This document shows positions 25,238 through 32,667 of a stretch of DNA of 64,000 nucleotides, piece by piece. Location: the NCBI GenBank assembly GCA_965248235.1, contig CBDFIU010000003.1:310001-374000 (forward strand), in the 5' to 3' direction. The notes under the pieces were generated by a model. It was not told where the DNA came from. It saw nothing but the letters and a program-made list of their open reading frames with translations, and did no database searches. The DNA is from UBA6623 sp965248235 (GTDB lineage: Bacteria > Acidobacteriota > Terriglobia > Bryobacterales > UBA6623). The position numbers and the translations under genes are program-made. Each line of letters begins with the position of its first letter. The stretch's first letter is position 1.

Positions 25238-26345
25238 CTACGCGACCGTCGGGTCCTCCGGCAGCTTTAGCTTGTACCCGACGCCCGGCTGATCGCCGAG
25301 AGTGACCACGCCGTTGACCGGAGAAGGCGCGCCGTCGAAGAACTCCGGCTCGGGTTGACCATCCCCCATCCAGACCGGGACCGGGAAATGCTCGACCATT
25401 TGGCAGACGGGTTCAGCGAAAGCGAATTGCAGGGTCGGCAGGCCGTAGGCATGGGTGCAAACCGGCAACCCCGCGGCGACAGCCATGGCGCAGACTCGTT
25501 TCGCCTCGGTGAATCCGCCGACACGGCCCATGTCGAATTGGACGATATTGACTGCTTTGTTGCGAATCAGTAAATCAAATCCGTAGCGCGTGAACTCGTG
25601 CTCGCCGGCCGCGATGGGGACGGGAGAACTCTTGGTCAGCTCCTTGTACCCTTCCAAGTCGTCGGGCAACAGCGGCTCCTCGATCCATTTCAAGTCGAAT
25701 GGCGCTAGTTTGCGCACGATGCGTTGGGCGTAGTCCAGCGTCCAGCCCATATAGGCGTCACCCATCAACTCAATCGAATCGCCCACCGTGTCGCGAAGCA
25801 TCTTCACCAATTCCACATTGCGGTTCATGCCTTCCAACCCGTCGGCCGGACCCCACCGAAACCGCATCTTCATGGCGCGATACCCCCGGGCGACGTAGTC
25901 GGCGGCTTCGGCGCAAAAGTCCTCGGCGTTCTCGTAGTGCAGATGGCTGGCGTAGGCCGGGATGGTGTCGCGAACCCGGCCGCCCAACAATTGATAGACA
26001 GGCTGCCCGCACGCCTTGCCGGCCAAATCCCAAAGCGCGATGTCGAGGGCGCTGATGCCGTAGAGCGCGGCGCCTTTGCGGCCGTAGGGAATCGAGGCGC
26101 GAAACATTTGGTCCCATAAAAGCGTTCTGTCGCGCGCGTCGGCACCGACGAGGAAGTGCGAAAGGTGATGCTTGACCCACTTCCACGACGCACATGCCCT
26201 CGGGGGCGCGCCATGTCGAGATCGGATGCTTGTATTGCGGGTAGACGGCCATCGCCGTGACCAGATGAAGCTCGTCTTCGCGGTCACAGAAATCTCCCCA
26301 GGCGGAAGAGGCGTGGTGGGTAACCTCAACATTCGTGATTCGCAT
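25238..26345 (-). pseudogene. Enolase-superfamily sugar-acid dehydratase (rhamnonate dehydratase-like), with internal deletion and frameshift
   Basis: The N terminus (MRITNVEVTHHASSAWGDF ... WRAPEGMCVVEV) is in one frame from 26345. The body starts in another frame at VKHHLSHFLVGADARDRTLL near 26170. It continues with ALYGISALDIALWDLAGKAC, GYRAMKMRFRWGP (catalytic lysine region), MGDAYMGW, WIEEPLLPDD, AGEHEF and CTHAYG, the metal ligands and histidine of the mandelate racemase/muconate lactonizing group. Relatives have some 20-28 more residues between VVEV and VKHHL, so roughly 60-80 bp appear missing at 26171-26182. It is the first gene of the putative sugar-acid operon. Confidence 0.75.
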
Positions 26346-26481
26346 GAGACTATTGATCCTATCCTACGCGGACAGCGGAACGAATAGCTTGAGGCAAGAG
26401 TGCGACCACGACTCTCCGACAGGCCGAAGAGCATTGGGAGCGGTCGGTCGGCCTCGGGCCGCCACCTTCGCCCAGGCCGGA

Positions 26482-27093
26482 TCAGTGCCTCTTGTAGCGA
26501 ACCTCCCCGTCTTCCGGCGCCAGCTTGGAGACCACAACGACATTCCTCTTCAACCCGACGAAGTAGAACGGGTTCCCCTCACAGGCTACTTCGAGCAAGT
26601 GGGGCCTTGAGGACAACACGCCGTTGGGCTTGACGTCCTCGATGACGTAGAGTCCTCCCGGACGCACGTGGGACAGCAGGTTTCCGAGAGTAGCCAGCTG
26701 ATCGTCCGCTCGATGCGATCCATCGTCGATGATCAGGTCGAAGGCGTCGACCCCGGCGTTGGCCAGAAACTCCGAGATCTGTTGCGGGTCGGTCGAGTCA
26801 CAGAGGTGGGTGTGGATCCGGTTTTCGGAGAATTGTGTGTCGGGCTGGACATCCAAGCCATGAACACCGGCGTTGGGAAAGTAATCGCGCCACGCCCGAA
26901 GCGATCCCCCCTGTCGATACCACTCCGCGCACCAGGGAACCATGGACGAAGGGACGCGCGGTATGAGTGTTCCTATGCCTACTTCCAGGACGGCACGGGT
27001 GGACTCGCGGCGTGGTTCGAGCAGCGAGTGATATAGCGTGGCATACCGAATTTTGTCGGTTCCGTAGTGGTGAAACAGATCGTTAATCTTCAT
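26482..27093 (-). CDS. Class I methyltransferase of the macrocin O-methyltransferase-like type
   Basis: The 203-residue protein begins INDLFHHYGTDKIRYATLYHSLLEP, typical of a family that methylates sugars or macrolides. It has motif I VLEVGIGT (about residues 35-42), VHGLDVQPD (about 77-85), DLIIDDGSHRADDQ (about 118-131) and GGLYVIEDVKPNG (about 145-157). It transfers a methyl group from S-adenosylmethionine; the acceptor is unknown. It stands alone, between the sugar-acid operon and the accessory island. Confidence 0.8.
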   Translation of the reverse strand: MKINDLFHHYGTDKIRYATLYHSLLEPRRESTRAVLEVGIGTLIPRVPSSMVPWCAEWYRQGGSLRAWRDYFPNAGVHGLDVQPDTQFSENRIHTHLCDSTDPQQISEFLANAGVDAFDLIIDDGSHRADDQLATLGNLLSHVRPGGLYVIEDVKPNGVLSSRPHLLEVACEGNPFYFVGLKRNVVVVSKLAPEDGEVRYKRH

Positions 27094-27099
27094 CGGTTA

Positions 27100-27185
27100 T
27101 CCCGCCACGCGATGAGAAAAGCGGGCCGGCTATCTAGTATCGAAGATATCGGCCGGTGGCTGGTGAGAAATGCCGGCCCGGTTTG
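27100..27185. repeat. Fragments of family D ends
   Basis: GCCACGCGATGAGAAAAGCG near 27110 is the reverse of the D3 end (CGCTTTTCTCGTCGCGTGGC, one mismatch). GGTGAGAAATGCCGGC near 27163 matches the other D terminus. They look like a decayed MITE with most of its interior missing. Confidence 0.45.
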
Positions 27186-27387
27186 GCGAGGGGGCGCGGC
27201 TCGGGAAACGGAAACACAACAATCAATCGCCGGGACTACCTCAATTCGTCATTGCGCGGCCGTCGCCGATCACAGCATTTCGTCCGGTCCGCCGGGCTCA
27301 GGATAGCGGCGGTGTCAAGGCGGTCTTGGCGGATTTTCGGGGCTCTCAACCGCTCTCGTTTCGTGAAGATTCTTTATTCGGTGGCTG

Positions 27388-27495
27388 TCACCGAACCCCT
27401 CCCCCGAACCCCTCCCGAACCCCCACCGAACCCCCGGAACCCCCCCGAACCCCCTCACCGAACCCTTGTCACCGAACCCTTACCGAACCCTTTTG
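27388..27495. repeat. CCGAACCC low-complexity tract
   Basis: About nine copies of CCGAACCC are spaced by 2-12 bases, preceded by the hairpin TTCGGTGgctgtCACCGAA near 27378. A shorter tract of the same unit is at 29944-29990, and TCTTTATTCGG occurs near 27370, 28222, 28236 and, inverted, 31092. The stretch from 27186 to 27387 shows no gene. Confidence 0.7.
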
Positions 27496-27509
27496 AAGAG
27501 ATCCGCGCC

Positions 27510-27806
27510 CTACGCCGCCGGCTGTGGCTCGTAGCGCTCGACCTTGATCCCGTCTTGCTGCTTGCGTGCTTGGGCTAGTTCGTAGCCGCTTTGCAGGCGC
27601 AGCCAGTGGTCAGCGTTGGACCATCCCGCCTTCTCCAGCCGGATCGCCATTTCCGGTGAGATTCCGGACTGCCCGTGGATTAAGCGCGAGAGGGTGTTGC
27701 GGGTGACGCCCAAAACCTTCGCGCCTTCGGTAACGCTGAGTCCGAGCGGCTCCAAACAGGCGTCGTTGACCGACCGGCCCGGGTGTGGCGGGTTCTTCAT
27801 GGGCAT
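27510..27806 (-). CDS. higA: HigA-type antitoxin (XRE family)
   Basis: From ATG 27804-27806 the product is 98 residues: MPMKNPPHPGRSVNDACLEP, then a helix-turn-helix LSVTEGAKVLGVTRNTLSRLIHGQSGISPEMAIRLEKA and the tail ADHWLRLQSGYELAQARK. This is the usual HigA pattern. It binds and neutralises the toxin and represses the operon promoter. It follows the toxin gene by about 19 bp, the typical higBA order. Earlier in-frame starts up to 27860 overlap the toxin gene and lack family similarity. Confidence 0.88.
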   Translation of the reverse strand: MPMKNPPHPGRSVNDACLEPLGLSVTEGAKVLGVTRNTLSRLIHGQSGISPEMAIRLEKAGWSNADHWLRLQSGYELAQARKQQDGIKVERYEPQPAA

Positions 27807-27825
27807 GATTTTTGCTCCATTCCTA

Positions 27826-28104
27826 CTAGTGGTAATCGACCAGGTCAACTTCGAATGCATCGCCGTTCTCGAAGCGGAAGATGACGCGCCAATTGCCCGA
27901 GATCGTCACGCTCCAGTAGTCTTTCAGATCGCCCTTGAGCGGGTGGAGACGATACCCCGGCAAATCGAGATCACCGGGCGTTTGCGCCCGGTCAAGGTGA
28001 GCCAACACGTCACTGATGCGGTCCGCACGGCCAGCATGCACCCTGCTGCCGTCCCCGCGCTCAAACAGCCGCTTCAGGCCCCGGTGGCGAAAACTCTCGA
28101 TCAA
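27826..28104 (-). CDS. higB: HigB-type toxin (RelE/ParE superfamily)
   Basis: From a TTG at 28102-28104 the product is 92 residues, the normal HigB length. It reads IESFRHRGLKRLFERGDGSR ... RISDVLAHLDRAQTPGDLDLPGYRLHPLKGDLKDYWSVTISGNWRVIFRFENGDAFEVDLVDYH. This includes the conserved WSV and NWRVIFRF motifs of the ribosome-dependent mRNA endonucleases. An ATG at 28119 gives five more residues and is possible. The pair sits in a repeat-rich, probably acquired island, next to an IS110-type transposase. Confidence 0.88.
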   Translation of the reverse strand: MIESFRHRGLKRLFERGDGSRVHAGRADRISDVLAHLDRAQTPGDLDLPGYRLHPLKGDLKDYWSVTISGNWRVIFRFENGDAFEVDLVDYH

Positions 28105-28119
28105 ACGTGAGTGTAACAT

Positions 28120-28129
28120 GCAACGTTGC
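28120..28129. promoter_or_regulatory. Palindrome GCAACGTTGC before higB, possible HigA operator
   Basis: A perfect 10-bp palindrome lies 16 bp upstream of the TTG start. HigA proteins repress their own operon by binding short palindromes at this distance. That it is the operator is inference; with the ATG start at 28119 it would touch the coding start. Confidence 0.3.
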
Positions 28130-28261
28130 GCGGTGCACAGGAAACCCATGGAAAGCGGAAACCGGCGGAAACCGGGACAGCCTCAGTTTTGCAGGCTGGA
28201 GCTTGCCGGAGGCAACCGGTCTTTATTCGGTGGTCTTTATTCGGTGACTGTTTTAATGCAT

Positions 28262-28356
28262 AGGTGAGCCGGCGAAGAGGTCCTCCTGAGAGGGATAAAA
28301 AGCTAAGCGCAGCCGCCCAAGGCGGCGCCTTAGAACCCGAACTCAGGAGGACTGAA
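28262..28356 (+). ncRNA. Structured leader of the IS110-type transposase, candidate bridge RNA
   Basis: Nested inverted repeats fill this 95-bp stretch: GTCCTCCTGAG (28280-28290) with CTCAGGAGGAC (28342-28352), CTAAG (28303-28307) with CTTAG (28329-28333), and GCCGCC-caa-GGCGGC (28312-28326). The outer stem buries the AGGAGG ribosome site (28345-28350) of the transposase. IS110 elements are known to express a structured bridge RNA from the non-coding end upstream of the transposase. The position fits, but identity as such an RNA is inferred; control of translation alone is the simpler reading. Confidence 0.45.
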
Positions 28357-29358
28357 ATGCACTATATCGGACTCGACGTCCACAAGCAAAGCGTCAGCTA
28401 CTGCACCAAGACCGCCGCCGGGGAGTTGGTCGAGGAAGGTCGCATCGACGCCACCCGCGAAGCGCTCGCAAGTTGGGCCCAAACGCAACCGCCCTGGCGC
28501 GGGGCGATGGAAGCCACCTTGTTCAGCGGCTGGATCCACGACACGCTCGCGCCCTACGCCGACGACCTCGCCGTCGGACACCCCGCCGCCATGGAAGCCA
28601 TCACGCGGGCCAAAAAGAAAAGCGATCGCCTCGATTCCGACAAGCTCGCCGACCTATGCCGCGTCAACCTGCTGCCGCGCGTGTGGATGCCGCCGCGCGA
28701 GCTGCGCGAATTGCGCCGCCTGCTGCGCTTTCGCCGACGCCTGGTCGAACAAGCGACCTGGTCGAAGAACCGCATCGCGACCTTGATGATGGAAATCGGC
28801 GAGCCCTACGCCAAGTCCAAACTGCACGGCAAACGCTACTTCTACCGCTTTCTCGATGATCTGAAGGCAAGCGAAACCGACCTTCTCCTGTTGGCCGCGA
28901 GCCGCGACCGTCTGGAGGATTCCGCCGAGCTCGCCCGGCTTGTCGAGAAACGCCTGCTCGAGCATCCGCTGTTGTGCGAGCGTGTGGCGAGGTTGCAAAC
29001 GATCCCGGGCGTCGGGGCGATCACGGCGCTCACGTGGGCGGTCGAGATCGGCGACCCGCGGCGCTTTCGCTCGCTCGATCGCGCGGTGAGCTACTGCGGG
29101 CTCTGCGCGCGGCTCAACGAATCGGCGGGCAAGAGCAAACGCGGCCCGCTGTCGAAGCAACGCAACCCGCATCTGCAACACGTGCTGATCGAAGCCGCCA
29201 AGCTTGCGCCGCGCTGGAACGAGCCGTTGGCCGGGTTGTATCAAAGCGAACTCGAGCGCGGACATCGCAATCGCGCGACGATTCGCGTGGCCCGCAAGCT
29301 GGTGGCGATGCTGCTCGCCATCGACCGCCGCCAAAGCGGCTACGAAGCGCGAGACTAG
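28357..29358 (+). CDS. IS110-family transposase (DEDD type)
   Basis: From ATG 28357 the product is 333 residues. The N-terminal DEDD (RuvC-like) domain has MHYIGLDVHKQS (first Asp), GAMEAT (Glu) and KKSDRLDSDKLADL (last Asp pair). The C-terminal transposase_20 domain has LQTIPGVGAITALTWAVEIG and DRAVSYCGLCARLNESAGK, then KQRNPHLQHVLIEAA with the catalytic serine expected in SAGK or nearby. The ribosome site CAGGAGG lies 6 bases upstream. The frame is open upstream to 28264 but that part is the leader. Element ends are not defined because this group lacks clear terminal repeats. Confidence 0.92.
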   Translation: MHYIGLDVHKQSVSYCTKTAAGELVEEGRIDATREALASWAQTQPPWRGAMEATLFSGWIHDTLAPYADDLAVGHPAAMEAITRAKKKSDRLDSDKLADLCRVNLLPRVWMPPRELRELRRLLRFRRRLVEQATWSKNRIATLMMEIGEPYAKSKLHGKRYFYRFLDDLKASETDLLLLAASRDRLEDSAELARLVEKRLLEHPLLCERVARLQTIPGVGAITALTWAVEIGDPRRFRSLDRAVSYCGLCARLNESAGKSKRGPLSKQRNPHLQHVLIEAAKLAPRWNEPLAGLYQSELERGHRNRATIRVARKLVAMLLAIDRRQSGYEARD

Positions 29359-29665
29359 CGACGTAGCGATGCGCTGAACGACTTTCCGCCGGGCCTCGGC
29401 GTTCGGTGACTCCGTAACGGCTCCGCCGCGGCGGCGCCCGAGACGGCATGGTGACTGTTTCGAGGCCGGCGGAATCGACTTTGTTGGACCCGAACTGAAT
29501 CTTCCGCGACGGCGCGCCTTGGCGTGCCCGAGGCGGCTCATGGATGTCTGGTCGCGCCCGAGGCGGGCGGTGATCGAAGTGAATGCGATTCGGTGACGGG
29601 AGTTCGTAGGCGTGGCAAGACGCCACCAATCACGCGGACTCTGATCCGCCAACGCCGGACCTGCG

Positions 29666-29829
29666 TCGGGTGACGAGGGCCGTCCATCGCCCTCGAAAAT
29701 CTTCCAATAAGCGGCTGAGCGGAACCCGTCAAGGGTTCGCTTCGCCGCTGCGCGCCCTTGACTGAACCCGCTCAGCCGCCCAACCCCCCTAATACGAGGG
29801 CGATGGACTCCGAGCGTCGCTCACCCGAC
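29666..29829. repeat. Long imperfect palindrome (164 bp) with nested stems
   Basis: The outer arms are GTCGGGTGA (29666-29674) and TCACCCGAC (29821-29829). The next pair is TCCATCGCCCTCG (29684-29696) and CGAGGGCGATGGA (29795-29807). The inner pair is GCGGCTGAGCGG (29711-29722) and CCGCTCAGCCGC (29768-29779), with CGTCAAGGG facing CCCTTGAC inside. The RNA would fold into one long interrupted hairpin. It could be a MITE, the far end of the IS110 element or a non-coding RNA. The stretch 29359-29665 between it and the transposase shows nothing else. Confidence 0.65.
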
Positions 29830-29943
29830 CCGAATCGAGAGCGACGATTGCTTCGCCCTTTCTCCATCACCCATCCCTCACCAACAGCGGGCTGACTGCG
29901 TCCACCCCTTGCGGACACTTGACAGATACCTGTCATGGATGTC

Positions 29944-29990
29944 ACCGAACCCTCGACCGAACCCTCCACCGAACCCTCACCGAACCCTCA
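29944..29990. repeat. Second CCGAACCCTC tract
   Basis: Four to five copies of CCGAACCCT are spaced by two to four bases. The unit is the same as at 27388-27495. The two tracts flank the higBA and IS110 segment. The stretch from 29991 to 30135 shows no gene. Confidence 0.65.
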
Positions 29991-30135
29991 CCCCGGCTGC
30001 GCCAGGGTACACCCTCTTCTTGCTCTGAAGGCAACCATCGTTGCCGCCGTAGACGCCAACCCACTGGGAGATGACCTCGCCAGTTTTTGAGCTGCCATGG
30101 CAGAGAAAACCTAGCCTAGCACTTCATGACAGTAG

Positions 30136-30204
30136 TCACCACTTCTGCTGAAACTCTTCGACAATGAACCTGGCTTCTTCGAGGGTGAGTGCTTGCGCGG
30201 CCAT
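30136..30204 (-). CDS. Possible 22-residue peptide or gene remnant
   Basis: An ATG at 30202-30204 opens a short frame, MAAQALTLEEARFIVEEFQQ then KW and stop. The amphipathic helix looks coding-like and ends at the TGA at 30136. It may be the surviving N terminus of a longer gene. No ribosome site is clear and I do not recognise it. Confidence 0.2.
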   Translation of the reverse strand: MAAQALTLEEARFIVEEFQQKW

Positions 30205-30225
30205 GACGAGTCCTAGGGTATAGGG

Positions 30226-31038
30226 TCAAGACCCTGTTTTGCAACGGTTGTTGGCCATCACCGCAGCGGAGTTCGGGTGGTGGGAAGTTGGATCACTTGC
30301 GACTAGCGAGGACCACCAACCTCCTGGTGGATTCAAAGTCATTCTTCGAACGTTCATGGCTTGATCTCCCCGCTGGGAAATCGGTTCTTCAGGCGGCCGA
30401 ATAGCCTGGCGAAATGTTAGGGCCAGGGCGTAGGCGTAGTAGCTGACGAAAGATATACGCCCTCTGCCAATGGGCTCCGCGTTCGACCTGATGACGTACG
30501 TTCCCGCCAACCTATCCCGCAGGGTCTGTGAATCGTCGTCATTACCCACCCAAAACAAGTCTACGAAGATGTTAACCGGGCCCACCACCCAGAGCAACAA
30601 GCGAAATGTCATGCGCAAGATCGAAGGTCGGTCGCCTTTGAGAGTCACGATCTTAGTGTCCGCTAGTCTGTACCCTAGCGTTCGAAATCGAGAGCGTTTC
30701 AGAACAGCCAGGTAGCCCCACATGACCAGGCCGACGCTCAAAACAGCGACTGGAGGGGCCAACTCCGTCACCGTCGGATCAAGCAGGACCAGCACTGCCA
30801 GACCACAACCCAGAATGATCGCGGAATCGGCAACAAAAATCACCAGCCGCCGGAGAATACCCGCATAGTCTCCACGCGCGTAGTAGACGCCTTCGCCCGG
30901 ACCGGCAGCGGTTGTAATTGCTGCAGACCCACCGACAGAACCCTGGGAGCAGTTGATGCAATAGAGCTTCCCATCCGGCCCTTCATAGGCTGCTGCTCGA
31001 ATCTTACCGCCACAGCTTGCACAACGCATCCTGCCCAT
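30226..31038 (-). CDS. RDD-family membrane protein with N-terminal zinc ribbon
   Basis: From ATG 31036-31038 the product is 270 residues. It starts with CASCGGKIRAA ... GKLYCINCS, a four-cysteine ribbon. An RDD-type membrane domain follows, with about four helices: ILRRLVIFVADSAIILGCGLAVLVLL, PVAVLSVGLVMWGYLAVL, the FRTLGYRLADTKIV loop and RLLLWVVGPVNIFVDLFWV. The QTLRDRLAGTYVI segment carries the last conserved Asp. The family is poorly understood and in some cases linked to ion transport. The last 45 residues (after SQRGDQAMN) look unrelated to the family and may be an extension into decayed sequence. AGGAAGGG precedes the chosen start. Confidence 0.7.
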   Translation of the reverse strand: MGRMRCASCGGKIRAAAYEGPDGKLYCINCSQGSVGGSAAITTAAGPGEGVYYARGDYAGILRRLVIFVADSAIILGCGLAVLVLLDPTVTELAPPVAVLSVGLVMWGYLAVLKRSRFRTLGYRLADTKIVTLKGDRPSILRMTFRLLLWVVGPVNIFVDLFWVGNDDDSQTLRDRLAGTYVIRSNAEPIGRGRISFVSYYAYALALTFRQAIRPPEEPISQRGDQAMNVRRMTLNPPGGWWSSLVASDPTSHHPNSAAVMANNRCKTGS

Positions 31039-31188
31039 CCTACCCTTCCTCGTCACTTTGGAGAGATCGGGGGAGAGATCGGGGACGGAAAGCCCGAATA
31101 AAGAACCTTCATCTCACGGCGGAGACCGGCGCCAAACCGGAAATCGTATTTGGTGGGGCAGCGGGTGTTTGCGGTTCCCCGTTCAGCC

Positions 31189-32664
31189 TCACGCCAGCAG
31201 CTTTTCGACGACTTTTCCGTGGACGTCCGTCAACCGGAAATGCCGGCCCTGGAATTTGAACGTCAGCTTCTTGTGATCAACGCCTAGGCAGTGCAGGATG
31301 GTCGCCTGTAGGTCGTGGATGTGGACGGGGTCCTCTAGGATGTTGTAGCAGAAGTCGTCGGTTTTGCCGAGGACCGTGCCGGGTTTGATGCCGCCGCCGG
31401 CCAGCCACATCGTGAAACAACGGGGGTGGTGGTCGCGGCCGTAGTTGGTTTTCGTGAGACGGCCTTGGGAATAGACGGTTCGGCCGAACTCGCCTCCCCA
31501 CACGATTAGCGTTTCGTCGAGCAGGCCGCGTTCCTTAAGGTCGGCGACGAGCGCGGCCGAGCCTTGGTCGGTGTCCTTGGCTTGGACCTGTATGTAGCGC
31601 GGTAGGTTGCCGTGCTGATCCCAGCCGCGGTGATAGAGTTGCACGAAACGGACGTCCCGCTCGATCAGCCTGCGCGCGAGTAGGCAGTTCGCCGCGTAGG
31701 TGCCGGGCTTTCGAGCTTCCTCTCCATAGCGCTCGAAGGTGCTGTCGGGCTCGCTGGAGAGATCCATGAGATCCGGCACGGCGGTCTGCATGCGGTACGC
31801 CATTTCATATTGCGAAATGCGGGTCTCGATTTCCGGGTCGCCGAATGCGTCCGCCCGCATTTGGTTGAGCTTCCCCAGGCGGTCGAGCATGCCGCGGCGA
31901 GCGTCGCGGCTGATCCCGGGCGGGTCGGAGAGATAGAGCACCGGGTCGCCGACCGAACGAAACTTGACGCCTTGGTGCTCGGAGGGCAGGAACCCCGGTC
32001 CCCAGAGGCGCGAAAACAGCGGTTGGCCCTTGCGGCCGCCCGAGGCTTGCGAAATCAACACGACGTAAGCGGGCAGGTTTTGGTTCTCGCTGCCCAAGCC
32101 GTAACTGAGCCAGGCGCCGAGGCTGGGACGTCCCGGTTGTTGACTACCGGTTTGGATGAACGTGATCGCCGGGTCGTGATTGATGGCATCGGTGTGCATC
32201 GTTTTGATGAGCGCGATGTCGTCAATTACCTTGCCGGTATGGGGGAGCAGCTCACTCACCAATGTGCCCGACTTACCGCGGCGCTTGAAATCGAACATCG
32301 ACGGCGCCACGGGAAAGCTGTCTTGGTGGGACGTCATTCCCGTGATGCGCTGCCCCTTGCGGATGGAGTCCGGCAGCTCGGTGCCCATCAACTCGCGGAG
32401 CTTCGGCTTGTGGTCGAACAGCTCGATCTGTGACGGAGCGCCCGATTGGTGCATGAAGATCACCCGCTTCGCTTTCGGTGCGAAGTGAGGCAATTCCGCC
32501 AAACCCCCCGTCTCGGGGTTGACGGCTCGACCCATTGGGTCTTTTCCGGGCATCGCCTCCAGATCTTTGTGGAGCAGCGAGGCAAGCGCCGCCGTCCCGA
32601 TGCCGGTCGCGGTGCGGCCGAAGAGCTGGCGGCGGGTCATTAAGAGGCGTTCTTCGGGTCGCAT
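31189..32664 (-). CDS. DUF1501 protein with twin-arginine signal, PSD1 partner
   Basis: The 491-residue protein has a Tat-like start (MTRRQLFGRTATGIGTAALAS, beginning at residue 9). The DUF1501 core follows: KAKRVIFMHQSGAPSQIELF, AINHDPAITFIQTGSQQPGR, GLGSENQNLPAYVV, CLLARRLIERDVRFVQLYHR, WGGEFGRT, GRDHHPRCFTMWLAGGGIKPG and HDLQATILHCLGVDHKKLT. It starts 3 bases after the stop of the PSCyt1/PSD1 gene, with AAGGAG ahead, so the two are one operon. The phosphatase/sulfatase-like fold suggests hydrolysis of a sulfated or phosphorylated polymer, but this has not been shown for the family as far as I know. Confidence 0.88.
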   Translation of the reverse strand: MRPEERLLMTRRQLFGRTATGIGTAALASLLHKDLEAMPGKDPMGRAVNPETGGLAELPHFAPKAKRVIFMHQSGAPSQIELFDHKPKLRELMGTELPDSIRKGQRITGMTSHQDSFPVAPSMFDFKRRGKSGTLVSELLPHTGKVIDDIALIKTMHTDAINHDPAITFIQTGSQQPGRPSLGAWLSYGLGSENQNLPAYVVLISQASGGRKGQPLFSRLWGPGFLPSEHQGVKFRSVGDPVLYLSDPPGISRDARRGMLDRLGKLNQMRADAFGDPEIETRISQYEMAYRMQTAVPDLMDLSSEPDSTFERYGEEARKPGTYAANCLLARRLIERDVRFVQLYHRGWDQHGNLPRYIQVQAKDTDQGSAALVADLKERGLLDETLIVWGGEFGRTVYSQGRLTKTNYGRDHHPRCFTMWLAGGGIKPGTVLGKTDDFCYNILEDPVHIHDLQATILHCLGVDHKKLTFKFQGRHFRLTDVHGKVVEKLLA

Positions 32665-32667
32665 GGC

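Noticed and set aside
27388..27495. CRISPR array
   Set aside because: Units are 8 bp, spacing is 2-12 bases and irregular, and no cas genes are present.
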